This document shows, piece after piece, positions 1 to 8,548 of a stretch of 56,178 nt of DNA. The first letter of the stretch is position 1. The number at the start of each line of letters is the position of its first letter. Under the pieces are notes generated by a model. The model saw only the letters and a program-made list of their open reading frames with translations, ran no database searches and was not told the DNA's origin. Source of the stretch: Bacillota bacterium (GTDB lineage Bacteria; Bacillota; Clostridia; Oscillospirales; Oscillospiraceae); contig JAJQHS010000001.1 of assembly GCA_021199635.1 (NCBI GenBank), positions 1 to 56,178 on the forward strand, in the 5' to 3' direction. The translations under genes and the position numbers were made by a program.

Positions 1-19
1 CCCCACGCTCCGAAGCTGA

Positions 20-1099
20 TCAGCCATGGCGCGCCGCCTCCAAAATCTGCCGGATGCACCGCGCATCCGGCTCCACCGGATTTGTGCGGCAGCAAGGATC
101 CGCCAGCGCCGCCTCCACCAGAGCATCCTGCTTTTCCCGGAGCAGAGCCAGGTCCGCTCCGGCCTGCACCAGGCTGGCAGGCAAACGCAGCCGGGTCCGC
201 AGACGGATCAGCCCGCCGCGCAGATTCCGCACAGCCAGGGTATCCGTGCTTCCGCCCAGACCCGCCGCCCGCGCCAGGCGGGCATACGCCCGAGACGCCG
301 CAGGTGTATTGCAGTCCATGACCCAGGGGAGCAAGATCCCGTTGAGCCGCCCATGGGGAATGTGGAACGCGCCGCCCAGGCTGTGGGAGATGGCGTGGCA
401 AAGCCCGAGCCCCGCCTGAGTGAACGCCATCCCCGCCATGGTCGCGGCCAGATGCACCGGGAGCCGCGCCGACTGCTGCCCGGCAAAGGACGCAGGGAGC
501 CCCGCATAGGCCGCCGCAAACGCCGCGTGGGCCAGAGCATCGGTGATGGGGGAGGCATTTATCGCCGCGCAGGCCTCCAGGCAATGCGCCAGCACGTCGA
601 ATCCGCCATCCGCCGCCAGCTGGGGCGGCAATTGGGTAAGCAGGCCATCGTCCAGCACCGCCATCGTCGGCCGCAGCCGGGCATCCACCAGGGGATGCTT
701 CACCCCATCGTGGGTCAAAATGGCGAAATCCGTCACCTCCGAGCCGGAGCCGGAGGTGGTGGGCACCGCCGCCAGGCAGGCTCCGCTGCCGCTGAAGTAG
801 AGCATGGCCTTGGCGCAGTCGATGGCGCTGCCGCCGCCCAGCGCCACAATGCCGTCCGGCTGGAACGCGCGGACCTTTGCCGCGCCCTCCGCCGCCAGCG
901 TCACTCCCGGGTCCGGCTCCACCCGGTCATATATTTCATAGCACTCCGCCTGCGCGGCCTGGGCGACCTGCTCCGCCGTTCCATTTCTGGCGAAAAACGG
1001 GTCCGTGACCAGCAGCAGCCGCTGCAAATGCAGCTCTTTCAGCGCGGAAATGCTGCCGCGGCCGGATACGACCCGCGTCATGCATACAAATTCATTCAT
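20..1099 (-). CDS. Iron-type alcohol dehydrogenase
   Basis: A 359-residue member of the Fe-dependent (group III) alcohol dehydrogenase family, which interconverts alcohols and aldehydes or ketones with NAD(P)H. The nucleotide-binding stretch GGGSAIDCAK lies near residue 88 and PTTSGSGSE near 113. Metal ligands of the family are recognisable: Asp168 and His172 in GFDVLAHC, and two histidines in the CHAISHSLGGAFHIPHG stretch near 235-250. The length is slightly short of the usual 380-390. The start at 1099 follows a GGAAGG sequence. It is divergent from the U32 peptidase gene and has no co-directional partner in view, so the physiological substrate cannot be named. PduQ/EutG-like aldehyde reductases are the closest style. 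Confidence 0.9.
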   Translation of the reverse strand: MNEFVCMTRVVSGRGSISALKELHLQRLLLVTDPFFARNGTAEQVAQAAQAECYEIYDRVEPDPGVTLAAEGAAKVRAFQPDGIVALGGGSAIDCAKAMLYFSGSGACLAAVPTTSGSGSEVTDFAILTHDGVKHPLVDARLRPTMAVLDDGLLTQLPPQLAADGGFDVLAHCLEACAAINASPITDALAHAAFAAAYAGLPASFAGQQSARLPVHLAATMAGMAFTQAGLGLCHAISHSLGGAFHIPHGRLNGILLPWVMDCNTPAASRAYARLARAAGLGGSTDTLAVRNLRGGLIRLRTRLRLPASLVQAGADLALLREKQDALVEAALADPCCRTNPVEPDARCIRQILEAARHG

Positions 1100-1208
1100 C
1101 CTTCCACCGCCTTTTCACAGCTATTATTTCCCAAGGTGGGGAAAATCATGTGCTGCGCCAGATTTTTTGAAAATTTCCGCTCCCATACTAGCGCAGCGGA
1201 GCGGATTG

Positions 1209-1217
1209 TGCTATAAT
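1209..1217 (+). promoter_or_regulatory. Extended -10 promoter for the U32 peptidase operon
   Basis: TG-C-TATAAT forms an extended -10 element 34 bases before the chosen start codon. No good -35 hexamer is present at the right distance, which fits an extended -10 promoter. Confidence 0.5.
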
Positions 1218-1250
1218 GTGCACAAGTATACCAATATGGAGAGATTGACT

Positions 1251-3332
1251 ATGCTGGAACTTCTGGCCCCCGCCGGTTCCATGGAGGCGCTGCACGCTGC
1301 CGTTCAGAACGGCGCGAATGCGGTGTACCTGGGCTGCGGGACCTTTAATGCCCGACAGGGCGCAAAAAATTTCACACCGCAAATGCTCACCGAAGCGGTG
1401 AAATACTGCCACGTGCGGGGCACAGCGGTGCATTTTACATTGAATACGCTGGTTTCCGACCGGGAAACGCCGGAGGTCTGCGCCCTGATCCGCAGCGCGG
1501 CGCTCAGCGGTGTGGACGCGTTTATCGTGCAGGATCTGAATGTGATCGGCCTGTGCCGCCAGATCGCGCCCGACATCCCCATCCACGGCTCCACCCAGAT
1601 GACCATCCATTCCCTGCCCGGAGTGCTGTTCTGCGCCGCCCTGGGGCTGAAGCGGGTTGTACTCAGCCGGGAGCTGAGCCGGGACGACATCCGCTATATC
1701 GTGCAGAATTCCCCTATCGAGATCGAAATTTTCGGCCATGGCGCGCTTTGTATGTGCTATTCCGGGCAGTGCTACCTGTCCTCCGCCATCGGCGGCCGCT
1801 CCGGCAACCGGGGGCGGTGCGCGCAGCCCTGCCGCCAGAGCTACGGCTTTGGCCGCTGGGAGAGCAAGCACCCGCTGAGCCTGAAGGACAATTGCCTGGT
1901 GGACCATGTGCGGGAAATTGAAAAAATGGGCGTGACCTCCCTGAAGCTGGAGGGGCGGATGAAGCGCCCGGAATACGTGGCCGCGGTCACCGCCGTGTAC
2001 CGCCAGGCCATCGACGGCAAGCCCGTCACCCAGCAGATGATGGACACCCTGACCGCCGCGTTCAACCGCCAGGGCTTTACCGACGGCTACTATACCGGCA
2101 ACCCGGGGCAGCATATGTTCGGCATCCGGGAGGAAAAATCCGAGGACGCCAAATGGCTCCAGGAGGCCCGACAGAGCTACGAAACCGCGGAGAACAGTCT
2201 GGTGGCTGTCCGCTTTGAAATGAATGTGACCCGCCGCAGCGCCACCCTGACAGTCACTGACCCCCAGGGCCGCAGCTGCCGGGTGGAAGGCCCCAGGCCG
2301 GAGGTCGCCCGCAGCCGTCCGGTGACGGTGGAGGCGCTCTCCGAGCGGCTGGGCAAAACCGGCGGGACGCCCTACTACTGCCAGGAGGCGGTGATCCACC
2401 TGGACGATGGCCTGAGTCTGTCCGCCGCCGCCGTCAACGCCCTGCGCCGGGACGCCCTGAGCCAGCTGACGGCGCTGCGCGCCCGGCGGGCGCAGCCGAC
2501 GCTCCGCCGCCCGGAGAAGACCGCCCATTATGACGGCAGCAGGGAGCATCCCGGCCTGACCCTGCAGGTCACCTCCCGGGACCAGATCACCGAGAAGATG
2601 CTGAAAATGCGGCCGGAGGTCCTGTACGTCCCCCTGCACATCCTGGCGCTGGACCCGGATTTCTGCCGGGAGTTGAGCCAGAAGGTACGGGTGGTCGCTG
2701 TGCTGCCCCGGATCCTCCATGACAACGAGATGGACCCGGTGAAGGTGGACCTGCGCGCCATCCGGGACATGGGCGTGCGGGAGGCGCTGGCCGGGAACCT
2801 GGGGATGATGCTGCCCCTGCGGGAGCAGGGCTTCCGCATCCGGGGGGACTACGGGCTGAACCTGTACAATTCCGGCGCGGTGAACCTGATGCGGGAGCTG
2901 AAGCTGCTGTCCGCCACACTGAGCTTTGAAATGACCCTCCCCCAGATCCGGGACGTCAGCAAGGCGGTGCCCTGCGAAATCCTGGCCTACGGCCGACTGC
3001 CGCTGATGGTGACGGAGAATTGCCTGGTTCGCAGCCGCACCGGCAGCTGCACCTGCAACCTGAGCCGGGAGAAGCTGATGGACAAAACCGGTGCGGAATT
3101 CCCCATCATCCGGGACGGCGGAAAATGCCGCAGCGTCCTGCTCAACGGCAAGAAGCTGAACTGGCTGGACCGGCAGGAGGACTTGGCGCGGCTGGGGCTT
3201 TGGGCCGTCCGGCTGTACTTCACCACGGAAAGCCCCCGGGAGGTGGACAATGTCCTCTCCGCTTACCGCAACCCCCCACCCTTCGACCCGGGCGCCTGCA
3301 CAAGAGGGCTGTACCTCAGAGGTCTGGAGTAG
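1251..3332 (+). CDS. U32 family peptidase / RlhA-like protein with DUF3656
   Basis: A 693-residue protein starting LAPAGSMEALHAAV, typical of U32 proteins. The U32 signature is seen as EIFGHGALCMCYSGQCYLSS near residue 165, followed by the Cys-rich GRCAQPCRQSY. The C-terminal half corresponds to the DUF3656 region found in the long family members. Long U32 proteins include E. coli RlhA, needed for hydroxylation of 23S rRNA, so an RNA-modification role is at least as likely as proteolysis. The ORF track begins at 1005, but the ATG at 1251 is preferred because GGAGAG lies 7 bases upstream and downstream of the promoter. The gene leads directly into maf with a 14-base gap. Confidence 0.88.
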   Translation: MLELLAPAGSMEALHAAVQNGANAVYLGCGTFNARQGAKNFTPQMLTEAVKYCHVRGTAVHFTLNTLVSDRETPEVCALIRSAALSGVDAFIVQDLNVIGLCRQIAPDIPIHGSTQMTIHSLPGVLFCAALGLKRVVLSRELSRDDIRYIVQNSPIEIEIFGHGALCMCYSGQCYLSSAIGGRSGNRGRCAQPCRQSYGFGRWESKHPLSLKDNCLVDHVREIEKMGVTSLKLEGRMKRPEYVAAVTAVYRQAIDGKPVTQQMMDTLTAAFNRQGFTDGYYTGNPGQHMFGIREEKSEDAKWLQEARQSYETAENSLVAVRFEMNVTRRSATLTVTDPQGRSCRVEGPRPEVARSRPVTVEALSERLGKTGGTPYYCQEAVIHLDDGLSLSAAAVNALRRDALSQLTALRARRAQPTLRRPEKTAHYDGSREHPGLTLQVTSRDQITEKMLKMRPEVLYVPLHILALDPDFCRELSQKVRVVAVLPRILHDNEMDPVKVDLRAIRDMGVREALAGNLGMMLPLREQGFRIRGDYGLNLYNSGAVNLMRELKLLSATLSFEMTLPQIRDVSKAVPCEILAYGRLPLMVTENCLVRSRTGSCTCNLSREKLMDKTGAEFPIIRDGGKCRSVLLNGKKLNWLDRQEDLARLGLWAVRLYFTTESPREVDNVLSAYRNPPPFDPGACTRGLYLRGLE

Positions 3333-3346
3333 AGAAGGAGGCAAAT

Positions 3347-3910
3347 ATGCGTATCATCCTCGCATCCCAATCCCCCCGCCGCCGGGAGCTGATGGCGCTG
3401 CTGCGCCTGCCGTTTCTGGTGCGTGCGGCGGATATTGACGAAACCATGGACCCGGCGAAGGACCCCTACGACGAGGTCGCCAGGGTCAGCCGGAAAAAAG
3501 CCGGGGCCACGCCCCGGGAGGAAGCGGATATTGTCATCGCGGCGGACACCATCGTGGTCTGCGCCGGGAAGGTGCTGGGGAAGCCCCGGAGCCAGGAGGA
3601 GGCGGTGCAGATGCTGACCCTGCTCTCCGGCCGGGACCACCAGGTGATGACCGGGCTGACCGTGCTGCGGGGCGACTGGGAAAAAACCTGCACTGAGGTC
3701 ACCCACCTGCACTTCCGCCCCCTGAGCCCAGCGGAAATCGCGGACTATGTATCCACCGGCGAGCCGATGGACAAGGCCGGCGCCTACGGTATCCAGGGCG
3801 GCGGCGCGCTGTTCGCCCAGCGGATCGAGGGCGACTATTATAATGTAATGGGGCTGCCGGTGTGCCGGCTGCGGCAGATTCTGGAGGAAGCCGCACCGGA
3901 GCTGTTTTAA
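3347..3910 (+). CDS. maf: Maf-like nucleoside triphosphate pyrophosphatase
   Basis: A 187-residue protein of the Maf/HAM1 superfamily, which hydrolyses non-canonical or canonical nucleoside triphosphates (dTTP/UTP type in many bacteria). SQSPRRREL at the N-terminus is the Maf signature. IVIAADTIV holds the catalytic aspartate and KAGAYGIQG the conserved C-terminal motif. The ATG at 3347 has an ideal AAGGAGG 5 bases upstream, so the longer ORF from 3020 is not used. It sits just before mreC, a common order (maf, mreB, mreC, mreD) except that radC and mreB are missing here. Confidence 0.93.
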   Translation: MRIILASQSPRRRELMALLRLPFLVRAADIDETMDPAKDPYDEVARVSRKKAGATPREEADIVIAADTIVVCAGKVLGKPRSQEEAVQMLTLLSGRDHQVMTGLTVLRGDWEKTCTEVTHLHFRPLSPAEIADYVSTGEPMDKAGAYGIQGGGALFAQRIEGDYYNVMGLPVCRLRQILEEAAPELF

Positions 3911-3919
3911 GGAGATAGT

Positions 3920-4750
3920 ATGAGGCATTATTTTTCCACAAAAGTGAAAGTCGTCCTGGTGCTGGCAGTGATCCTGACGGCGGGGCTGGCGGTGACCGGC
4001 AGCCTGACCGGGCTGACCGTGGGCGAAATGTTTGTCCAGGGGGTGCTGACGCCCCTGCGCACCGGTGCCAGCGCGCTGACCGCCCAGGCGGAGCGGTTCT
4101 ACGACTACCTGTTCCGCTATGAGGCTCTGGAGGCGGAAAACACCGCCCTGAAGGAGGAGCTTGCCCAAATGCGGGACGATGCTCTGGCGGCAGAGTCCGT
4201 CCAGCGGGAGAACGACCGGCTCCGGGCGCTGCTGGAGCTGAAGGAGGAGCATGAGGACTACCAGCTGGTGGACGCCTACATCATCTCCTGGAGCTCCTCG
4301 GATTTTTCCAGCACCTGTACCATTAACCGGGGCACCTCCTCCGGCATTGAAACCGGGATGTGCGCCATCACGGAAAGCGGCGAGGTAGTAGGGCTGGTGA
4401 CAGAGGCCGGCTCCAACTACGCCGTCATCCGCACGATCCTGGATTCCTCCCTGGAGATCAGCGCCATCATTTCCTCCTCCGGCTACAGCGGCATGGTTTC
4501 CGGCAGCTACGTCACCGGCGAGGAGGGGCTGCTGCGGATGGATTACCTTTCCTCCGCTGCCATCATCCGCAATAACGACCAGGTGGTCACCGCCGGCTCC
4601 ACCGTCTATCCCCGGAACCTGACCCTGGGATACATTGTGGACGCGGGCTTCAATGACAGCGGCGTATCCAAATACGCGATCCTGGAGCCTGCGGCGGACA
4701 TCAGCAGCCTGGAGCAGGTGTTCATCCTGACGGATTTCAGTACGGAGTAA
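3920..4750 (+). CDS. mreC: Rod shape-determining protein MreC
   Basis: A 276-residue bitopic membrane protein. A single N-terminal transmembrane segment (about residues 9-28) is followed by a coiled-coil stretch rich in Glu and Leu (about 65-110) and a periplasm-side beta domain. This is the MreC layout. MreC couples the MreB cytoskeleton with PBP2 and RodA in lateral wall synthesis. AAGGAG precedes the ATG. It is followed 4 bases later by mreD, so translation is probably coupled. mreB is not in the window. Confidence 0.9.
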   Translation: MRHYFSTKVKVVLVLAVILTAGLAVTGSLTGLTVGEMFVQGVLTPLRTGASALTAQAERFYDYLFRYEALEAENTALKEELAQMRDDALAAESVQRENDRLRALLELKEEHEDYQLVDAYIISWSSSDFSSTCTINRGTSSGIETGMCAITESGEVVGLVTEAGSNYAVIRTILDSSLEISAIISSSGYSGMVSGSYVTGEEGLLRMDYLSSAAIIRNNDQVVTAGSTVYPRNLTLGYIVDAGFNDSGVSKYAILEPAADISSLEQVFILTDFSTE

Positions 4751-4754
4751 GCCC

Positions 4755-5336
4755 ATGTTTCGAAAAAAATACGATTTCAAGCCGGATAAAACTGACCCCG
4801 GCATCCTGAAAAAGCTGTACCTGACCCAAAAGCAGCGGCTTTCCATCTGCAGATGGACGCTGTACGCGCTGGCGCTGCTGGTGCTTTCCCTAGTGCAGGA
4901 CTGCATGCTCTCCCATGTCCGGATCTACGGCGCCACCACCGAGCTGGTCAGCGCCGGAATCCTGCTGTGCTGCGTGCTGCTGGACCCGGATTCCGCCGGG
5001 GTATTCGCCCTGATCAGCTCCGTGATGTACTACCTCTCCGGCTCCGCCCCCGGGGTGTACACCATTGCCCTGCTGACGGTCCTGGGCACGCTGCTGTCCA
5101 TCTTCCGCCGGGGCTACCTGCGCAAGGGCTTCAGCACCACGCTGGTCTGCGCGGGTGCGGCGATGCTAATGTACCAGGTGGCGGTCTTCCTGCTGGAGCT
5201 GTTTTTCGGGAGGACCCACCTGGGCAGGTTCGGATATTTCTGCCTTCAGGGCGGGCTGTCCATCGCCGCCATGCCGGTGCTGTATCCCGTGTTCGTATCC
5301 ATCGGTAAAATCGGAGGAGAATCATGGAAAGAATAA
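4755..5336 (+). CDS. mreD: Rod shape-determining protein MreD
   Basis: A 193-residue polytopic membrane protein with about five hydrophobic segments, in the mreC-mreD-mrdA position. A charged N-terminal tail of about 35 residues precedes the first segment, longer than in many MreD proteins. MreD is an integral partner in the elongasome. The ribosome binding site is weak (CGGAGT just ahead), fitting translational coupling to mreC. The 3' end overlaps mrdA by 13 bases. Identification rests mainly on context and membrane topology because MreD sequences diverge strongly. Confidence 0.8.
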   Translation: MFRKKYDFKPDKTDPGILKKLYLTQKQRLSICRWTLYALALLVLSLVQDCMLSHVRIYGATTELVSAGILLCCVLLDPDSAGVFALISSVMYYLSGSAPGVYTIALLTVLGTLLSIFRRGYLRKGFSTTLVCAGAAMLMYQVAVFLLELFFGRTHLGRFGYFCLQGGLSIAAMPVLYPVFVSIGKIGGESWKE

Positions 5337-7411
5337 CCCGTGTACGCGTAACCATTCTTCTCGCCCTTTTCTGCGTGATCCTTGGATTTTTCACCCTGCG
5401 GCTGTTTAATCTCCAGGTGGTGGCCAACGACGGCGACACCGACAACCGGAAGCTGTACTACACGGTCACCCGGGTCAAAGCCGCCCGCGGGGACATCCTG
5501 GACTGCAACGGCAATGTGCTGGTGACCAACCGCGCCACCTACGACCTGGTGTTCAACCACTACGTCATCAAGGACGCCACCGGCACCAACAATTACCTGC
5601 TCCAGCTGGTGCAGCTGTGCCGGGAGCTGGGTGTGGAGTATATCGACCATTTCCCGGTTTCGGAGGATGCGCCCTTTACTTACACCCTCAGCGACTATAG
5701 CAGCACCTGGCAGGGCTATTTCCAGGCGTACCTGCCCACCGTCGGCGGCGGCCTGGACTCGGACATCACCGCGCCCCTGCTGATGCGCAAGCTCCGGGAC
5801 GCTTACAGCATTCCGGAGGATTGGAGCGACGAGGATGCCCGGGCAGTGATCGGCCTGCGCTACGAGCTGGACCTGCGCAGCGACATCACCAATCTTTCCA
5901 ACTATGTATTCATGGAGGATGTGGACAACGACACCCTGGCCGCCATCCTGGAGCTGAATATCCCCGGGCTGAAAACCGAGGAATCCATGGTGCGGGTGTA
6001 TAACACCGAATACGCCGCCCATGTTCTGGGCTATATCGGCGCCATCACTGAGGAGCAGTGGGCAGAGACCTATAAGGAGCTGGACGGCTACTCCATGGAC
6101 GCGCTGGTGGGGCAGAGCGGCTTCGAGCTGGCGTTCGAGGAGTACCTCCACGGGGTGGACGGCTACCGGGTGGACGTGACCACCTCCGACGGCACCCTGG
6201 TGGAGCAGTACTACCGCACGGACGAGGACGGCAACGAGCAAGTCCCCGTGGCCGGGCAGAATGTGGAGGTCTCCATCGACATCAACCTGCAGGGCGTTGC
6301 CGAGGAGGAAATGGCGACCCTGTTCGCCCAGCTGCGCGCCCAGGACGAGGACGAGGACGGCGCGGATGCGGAAGGCGGCGCTGTGGTGGTGATGGAGGTC
6401 AAAACCGGGCAGGTGCTGGTATGCGCCAGCTATCCCACCTACGACCTGGCCAATTTCCGGGAGATTTACAGTGAGCTCCTGGAGCAGGACTACGCACCCA
6501 TGTACAACCGGGCGACCCAGGCGACCTATCCCCCCGGCTCCACCTACAAAATGTCCATGGTCATTGCCGGCATTGACTCCGGCGTGATCACCCAGTACAC
6601 CACCATTGAGGATGAGGGTGTATTCACGAAGTACGAGGGCTTCACCGCCAACTGCCTGTACTGGACTAATTATGGCTTGACCCACGGCTCCATTACCGCC
6701 GCCCAGGCGCTTTCCGTCTCCTGCAACTATTTCTTCTACGAATTGGGAGATATGGTTTCCCTGGAAGCCATGGACGCTACCGCCAAGGCTCTGGGCCTGG
6801 GGGAGAGCACTGGCATTGAGTTGGCGGAGAATATCGGTTACCGTGCCAACGCGGAAACAAAAGCATCCTTGTACTCCGGGGACGACGCCCGCTGGTACCG
6901 TGCCGACCAGATCATGGCGGCCATCGGCCAGTCCATCAACCGCTTCACCCCCATGCAGCTTTGCGTCTACACCAGCACCCTTGCCAATCGTGGCGTGCGG
7001 TACAAAGCCACCTTCCTGAGCCGCGTGCTGTCCTCAGGCTACGAATCCCTGGTCTACACCAACGAGCCGGTGATTGTCAGCACGCTGGAGATTTCCGACG
7101 CGGCATACCAGGCCTACAGCGAGGGAATGCGCCTGGCCGCCACAGAGGGCACCGCCAGGGGCTCCCTGGGAGACTTTGCCATTGCCGTAGCGGCGAAAAC
7201 CGGTACGGCAGAAACCTACAGCAGCGTTTCCGACAACGGTGCGTTCGTCTGCTACGCTCCGTATGACGACCCGGAGATCGCCATCGTGGTCTACGGCGAG
7301 AAGGCCGGCCACGGCACCACCATGGGCCAGATCGCAAGGGCGATCCTGGAAGCCTACTTCAGCGACGAGCTGTCCGGCAGCACATCCACCGGAGAAAACA
7401 GCGTCAGCTGA
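5324..7411 (+). CDS. mrdA: Penicillin-binding protein 2 (elongasome transpeptidase)
   Basis: A 695-residue class B penicillin-binding protein with one N-terminal membrane anchor (residues 8-28), a PBP dimerisation domain and a C-terminal transpeptidase domain. The active-site motifs are visible: STYK in YPPGSTYKM near residue 405, SCN in SVSCNYFF near 466 and KTG in AAKTGTAET near 626. It cross-links peptidoglycan during side-wall growth with MreC, MreD and RodA. GGAGGA precedes the ATG, which lies inside the mreD 3' end. A strong hairpin follows, so this is the last gene of the operon. Confidence 0.94.
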   Translation: MERITRVRVTILLALFCVILGFFTLRLFNLQVVANDGDTDNRKLYYTVTRVKAARGDILDCNGNVLVTNRATYDLVFNHYVIKDATGTNNYLLQLVQLCRELGVEYIDHFPVSEDAPFTYTLSDYSSTWQGYFQAYLPTVGGGLDSDITAPLLMRKLRDAYSIPEDWSDEDARAVIGLRYELDLRSDITNLSNYVFMEDVDNDTLAAILELNIPGLKTEESMVRVYNTEYAAHVLGYIGAITEEQWAETYKELDGYSMDALVGQSGFELAFEEYLHGVDGYRVDVTTSDGTLVEQYYRTDEDGNEQVPVAGQNVEVSIDINLQGVAEEEMATLFAQLRAQDEDEDGADAEGGAVVVMEVKTGQVLVCASYPTYDLANFREIYSELLEQDYAPMYNRATQATYPPGSTYKMSMVIAGIDSGVITQYTTIEDEGVFTKYEGFTANCLYWTNYGLTHGSITAAQALSVSCNYFFYELGDMVSLEAMDATAKALGLGESTGIELAENIGYRANAETKASLYSGDDARWYRADQIMAAIGQSINRFTPMQLCVYTSTLANRGVRYKATFLSRVLSSGYESLVYTNEPVIVSTLEISDAAYQAYSEGMRLAATEGTARGSLGDFAIAVAAKTGTAETYSSVSDNGAFVCYAPYDDPEIAIVVYGEKAGHGTTMGQIARAILEAYFSDELSGSTSTGENSVS

Positions 7412-7444
7412 TATTGCCGGACGATCCACACACCATCCAATCCG

Positions 7445-7475
7445 CAGGGAGGGGCAAGCCCCTCCCTGTTTTGTT
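7445..7475 (+). terminator. Rho-independent terminator after mrdA
   Basis: CAGGGAGGGGC and GCCCCTCCCTG form an 11-bp perfect stem with a 2-base centre, followed by TTTTG. Confidence 0.75.
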
Positions 7476-7637
7476 CCCCGCCGCGGATGCGCTGGCGTTT
7501 GGAGTGCGTGCAGATATTTTCGGGGCAGGGACAGGCAATTGCCCCGGGAATCCGGGTAAATTTTCAGGAAAGTCAACTGGTTTTGTCCTTTTTTGCGCCG
7601 GGATGCAAAAATTTAACGCAAAAATGGCAGAAATTCT

Positions 7638-7665
7638 TTGCTTTTTCCATACGGCATGATATAAT
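7638..7665 (+). promoter_or_regulatory. Promoter of the aquaporin gene
   Basis: TTGCTT and a consensus TATAAT at 7660 are separated by 16 bp, 45 bases before the start codon. The rest of the 7476-7709 gap shows no gene or obvious structure. Confidence 0.6.
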
Positions 7666-7709
7666 AGTAGTCACAGCGTTCCGCTGAATCAGACAAGGAG
7701 GAATTTTCC

Positions 7710-8378
7710 ATGCAATCTATCAAAAAATATCTGGCAGAGTTCATCGGCACCTTCGTCCTGGTGCTCTTTGCCTGCGGCACTGCGGCGGTCGTGGGCTGCT
7801 CCGGCGCCAGCCCGGATGCCGCGTATCTGCTCACCGCTCTGGCCTTCGGACTGGTGATCGTGGCCATGGCCTACTCCATCGGCAACATCTCCGGCTGCCA
7901 CATCAACCCCGCAGTGTCCATCGCCATGCTGGTCAGCAAGAAGATGAGCGTGAAGGATTTCATCGGCTACGTGATCGCCCAGTGTGCGGGCGGCATTGCC
8001 GGTGCGGCGATCCTGGGCGTTCTGGCCGGATGGGACTGCGGCTTTGGCGCCAACGGTCTGTATGACGGCAGCATTGCCAAGTCCCTGCTGATCGAGGTCA
8101 TCCTGACCTTCGTATTTGTGCTGGCCATCCTGGGCGTCACCTCCAAGACGGAGAACAGCCATGTGTCCGGCCTGGTCATCGGCCTGACCCTGACGCTGGT
8201 ACATATCTTTGGCATTTACTTCACCGGCACCAGCGTGAACCCTGCCCGCTCCCTGGCCTCCGCCATCTTCGCCGGCGGCGATGCTCTGGCAAATGTGTGG
8301 GTGTTCATCGTCGCGCCCCTGGTGGGCGGCGTACTGGCCGCTCTGGTGTGGAAATTCCTGAGCAGCGAAAAGGAATAA
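7710..8378 (+). CDS. Aquaporin (MIP family)
   Basis: A 222-residue channel protein of the major intrinsic protein family, with six membrane segments. The two half-helix motifs are intact: NPA in GCHINPAVS near residue 69 and NPA in GTSVNPARS near 178. The short loops and the residue after the second NPA (Arg) resemble AqpZ-type water channels more than glycerol facilitators, but substrate choice cannot be settled by eye. AAGGAGG lies 7 bases before the ATG. It is a single-gene unit with its own promoter and terminator. Confidence 0.93.
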   Translation: MQSIKKYLAEFIGTFVLVLFACGTAAVVGCSGASPDAAYLLTALAFGLVIVAMAYSIGNISGCHINPAVSIAMLVSKKMSVKDFIGYVIAQCAGGIAGAAILGVLAGWDCGFGANGLYDGSIAKSLLIEVILTFVFVLAILGVTSKTENSHVSGLVIGLTLTLVHIFGIYFTGTSVNPARSLASAIFAGGDALANVWVFIVAPLVGGVLAALVWKFLSSEKE

Positions 8379-8443
8379 TCCCCTCCCGCAAAATGCTGCT
8401 GAGGCTTTGCCTTGTGCGTATCCGGCGGTAATTTCAGGAAAAA

Positions 8444-8485
8444 TATGGCGCAGTCCCTTCTGTGGGGCTGCGCCATAACCTTTTT
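8444..8485 (+). terminator. Terminator of the aquaporin gene
   Basis: TATGGCGCAG and CTGCGCCATA pair over 10 bp, extended by a TCCC/GGGG inner pairing, followed by ACCTTTTT. Confidence 0.85.
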
Positions 8486-8493
8486 ATATAGTC

Positions 8494-8532
8494 AGAGGCT
8501 GTACCAAAAGCGATTGCTTCGGTACAGCCTCT
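8494..8532. repeat. Palindromic intergenic element, copy 1
   Basis: AGAGGCTGTACC and its exact complement flank a 15-base loop. It lies between convergent aquaporin and M18 peptidase genes. A related element with the same core GGCTG...CAGCC and a similar loop occurs at 53694, so this looks like a member of a dispersed terminator or palindromic repeat family. Confidence 0.6.
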
Positions 8533-8548
8533 TCTCTGTTTTTTGGAA

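Noticed and set aside
1188-3344. 718-residue antisense ORF opposite the U32 peptidase
   Set aside because: Shadow of GC-rich codon use; Gln/His/Gly-rich with no recognisable domain. The same holds for the other long ORFs opposite aspS, glgB, fba and the phosphofructokinase gene.
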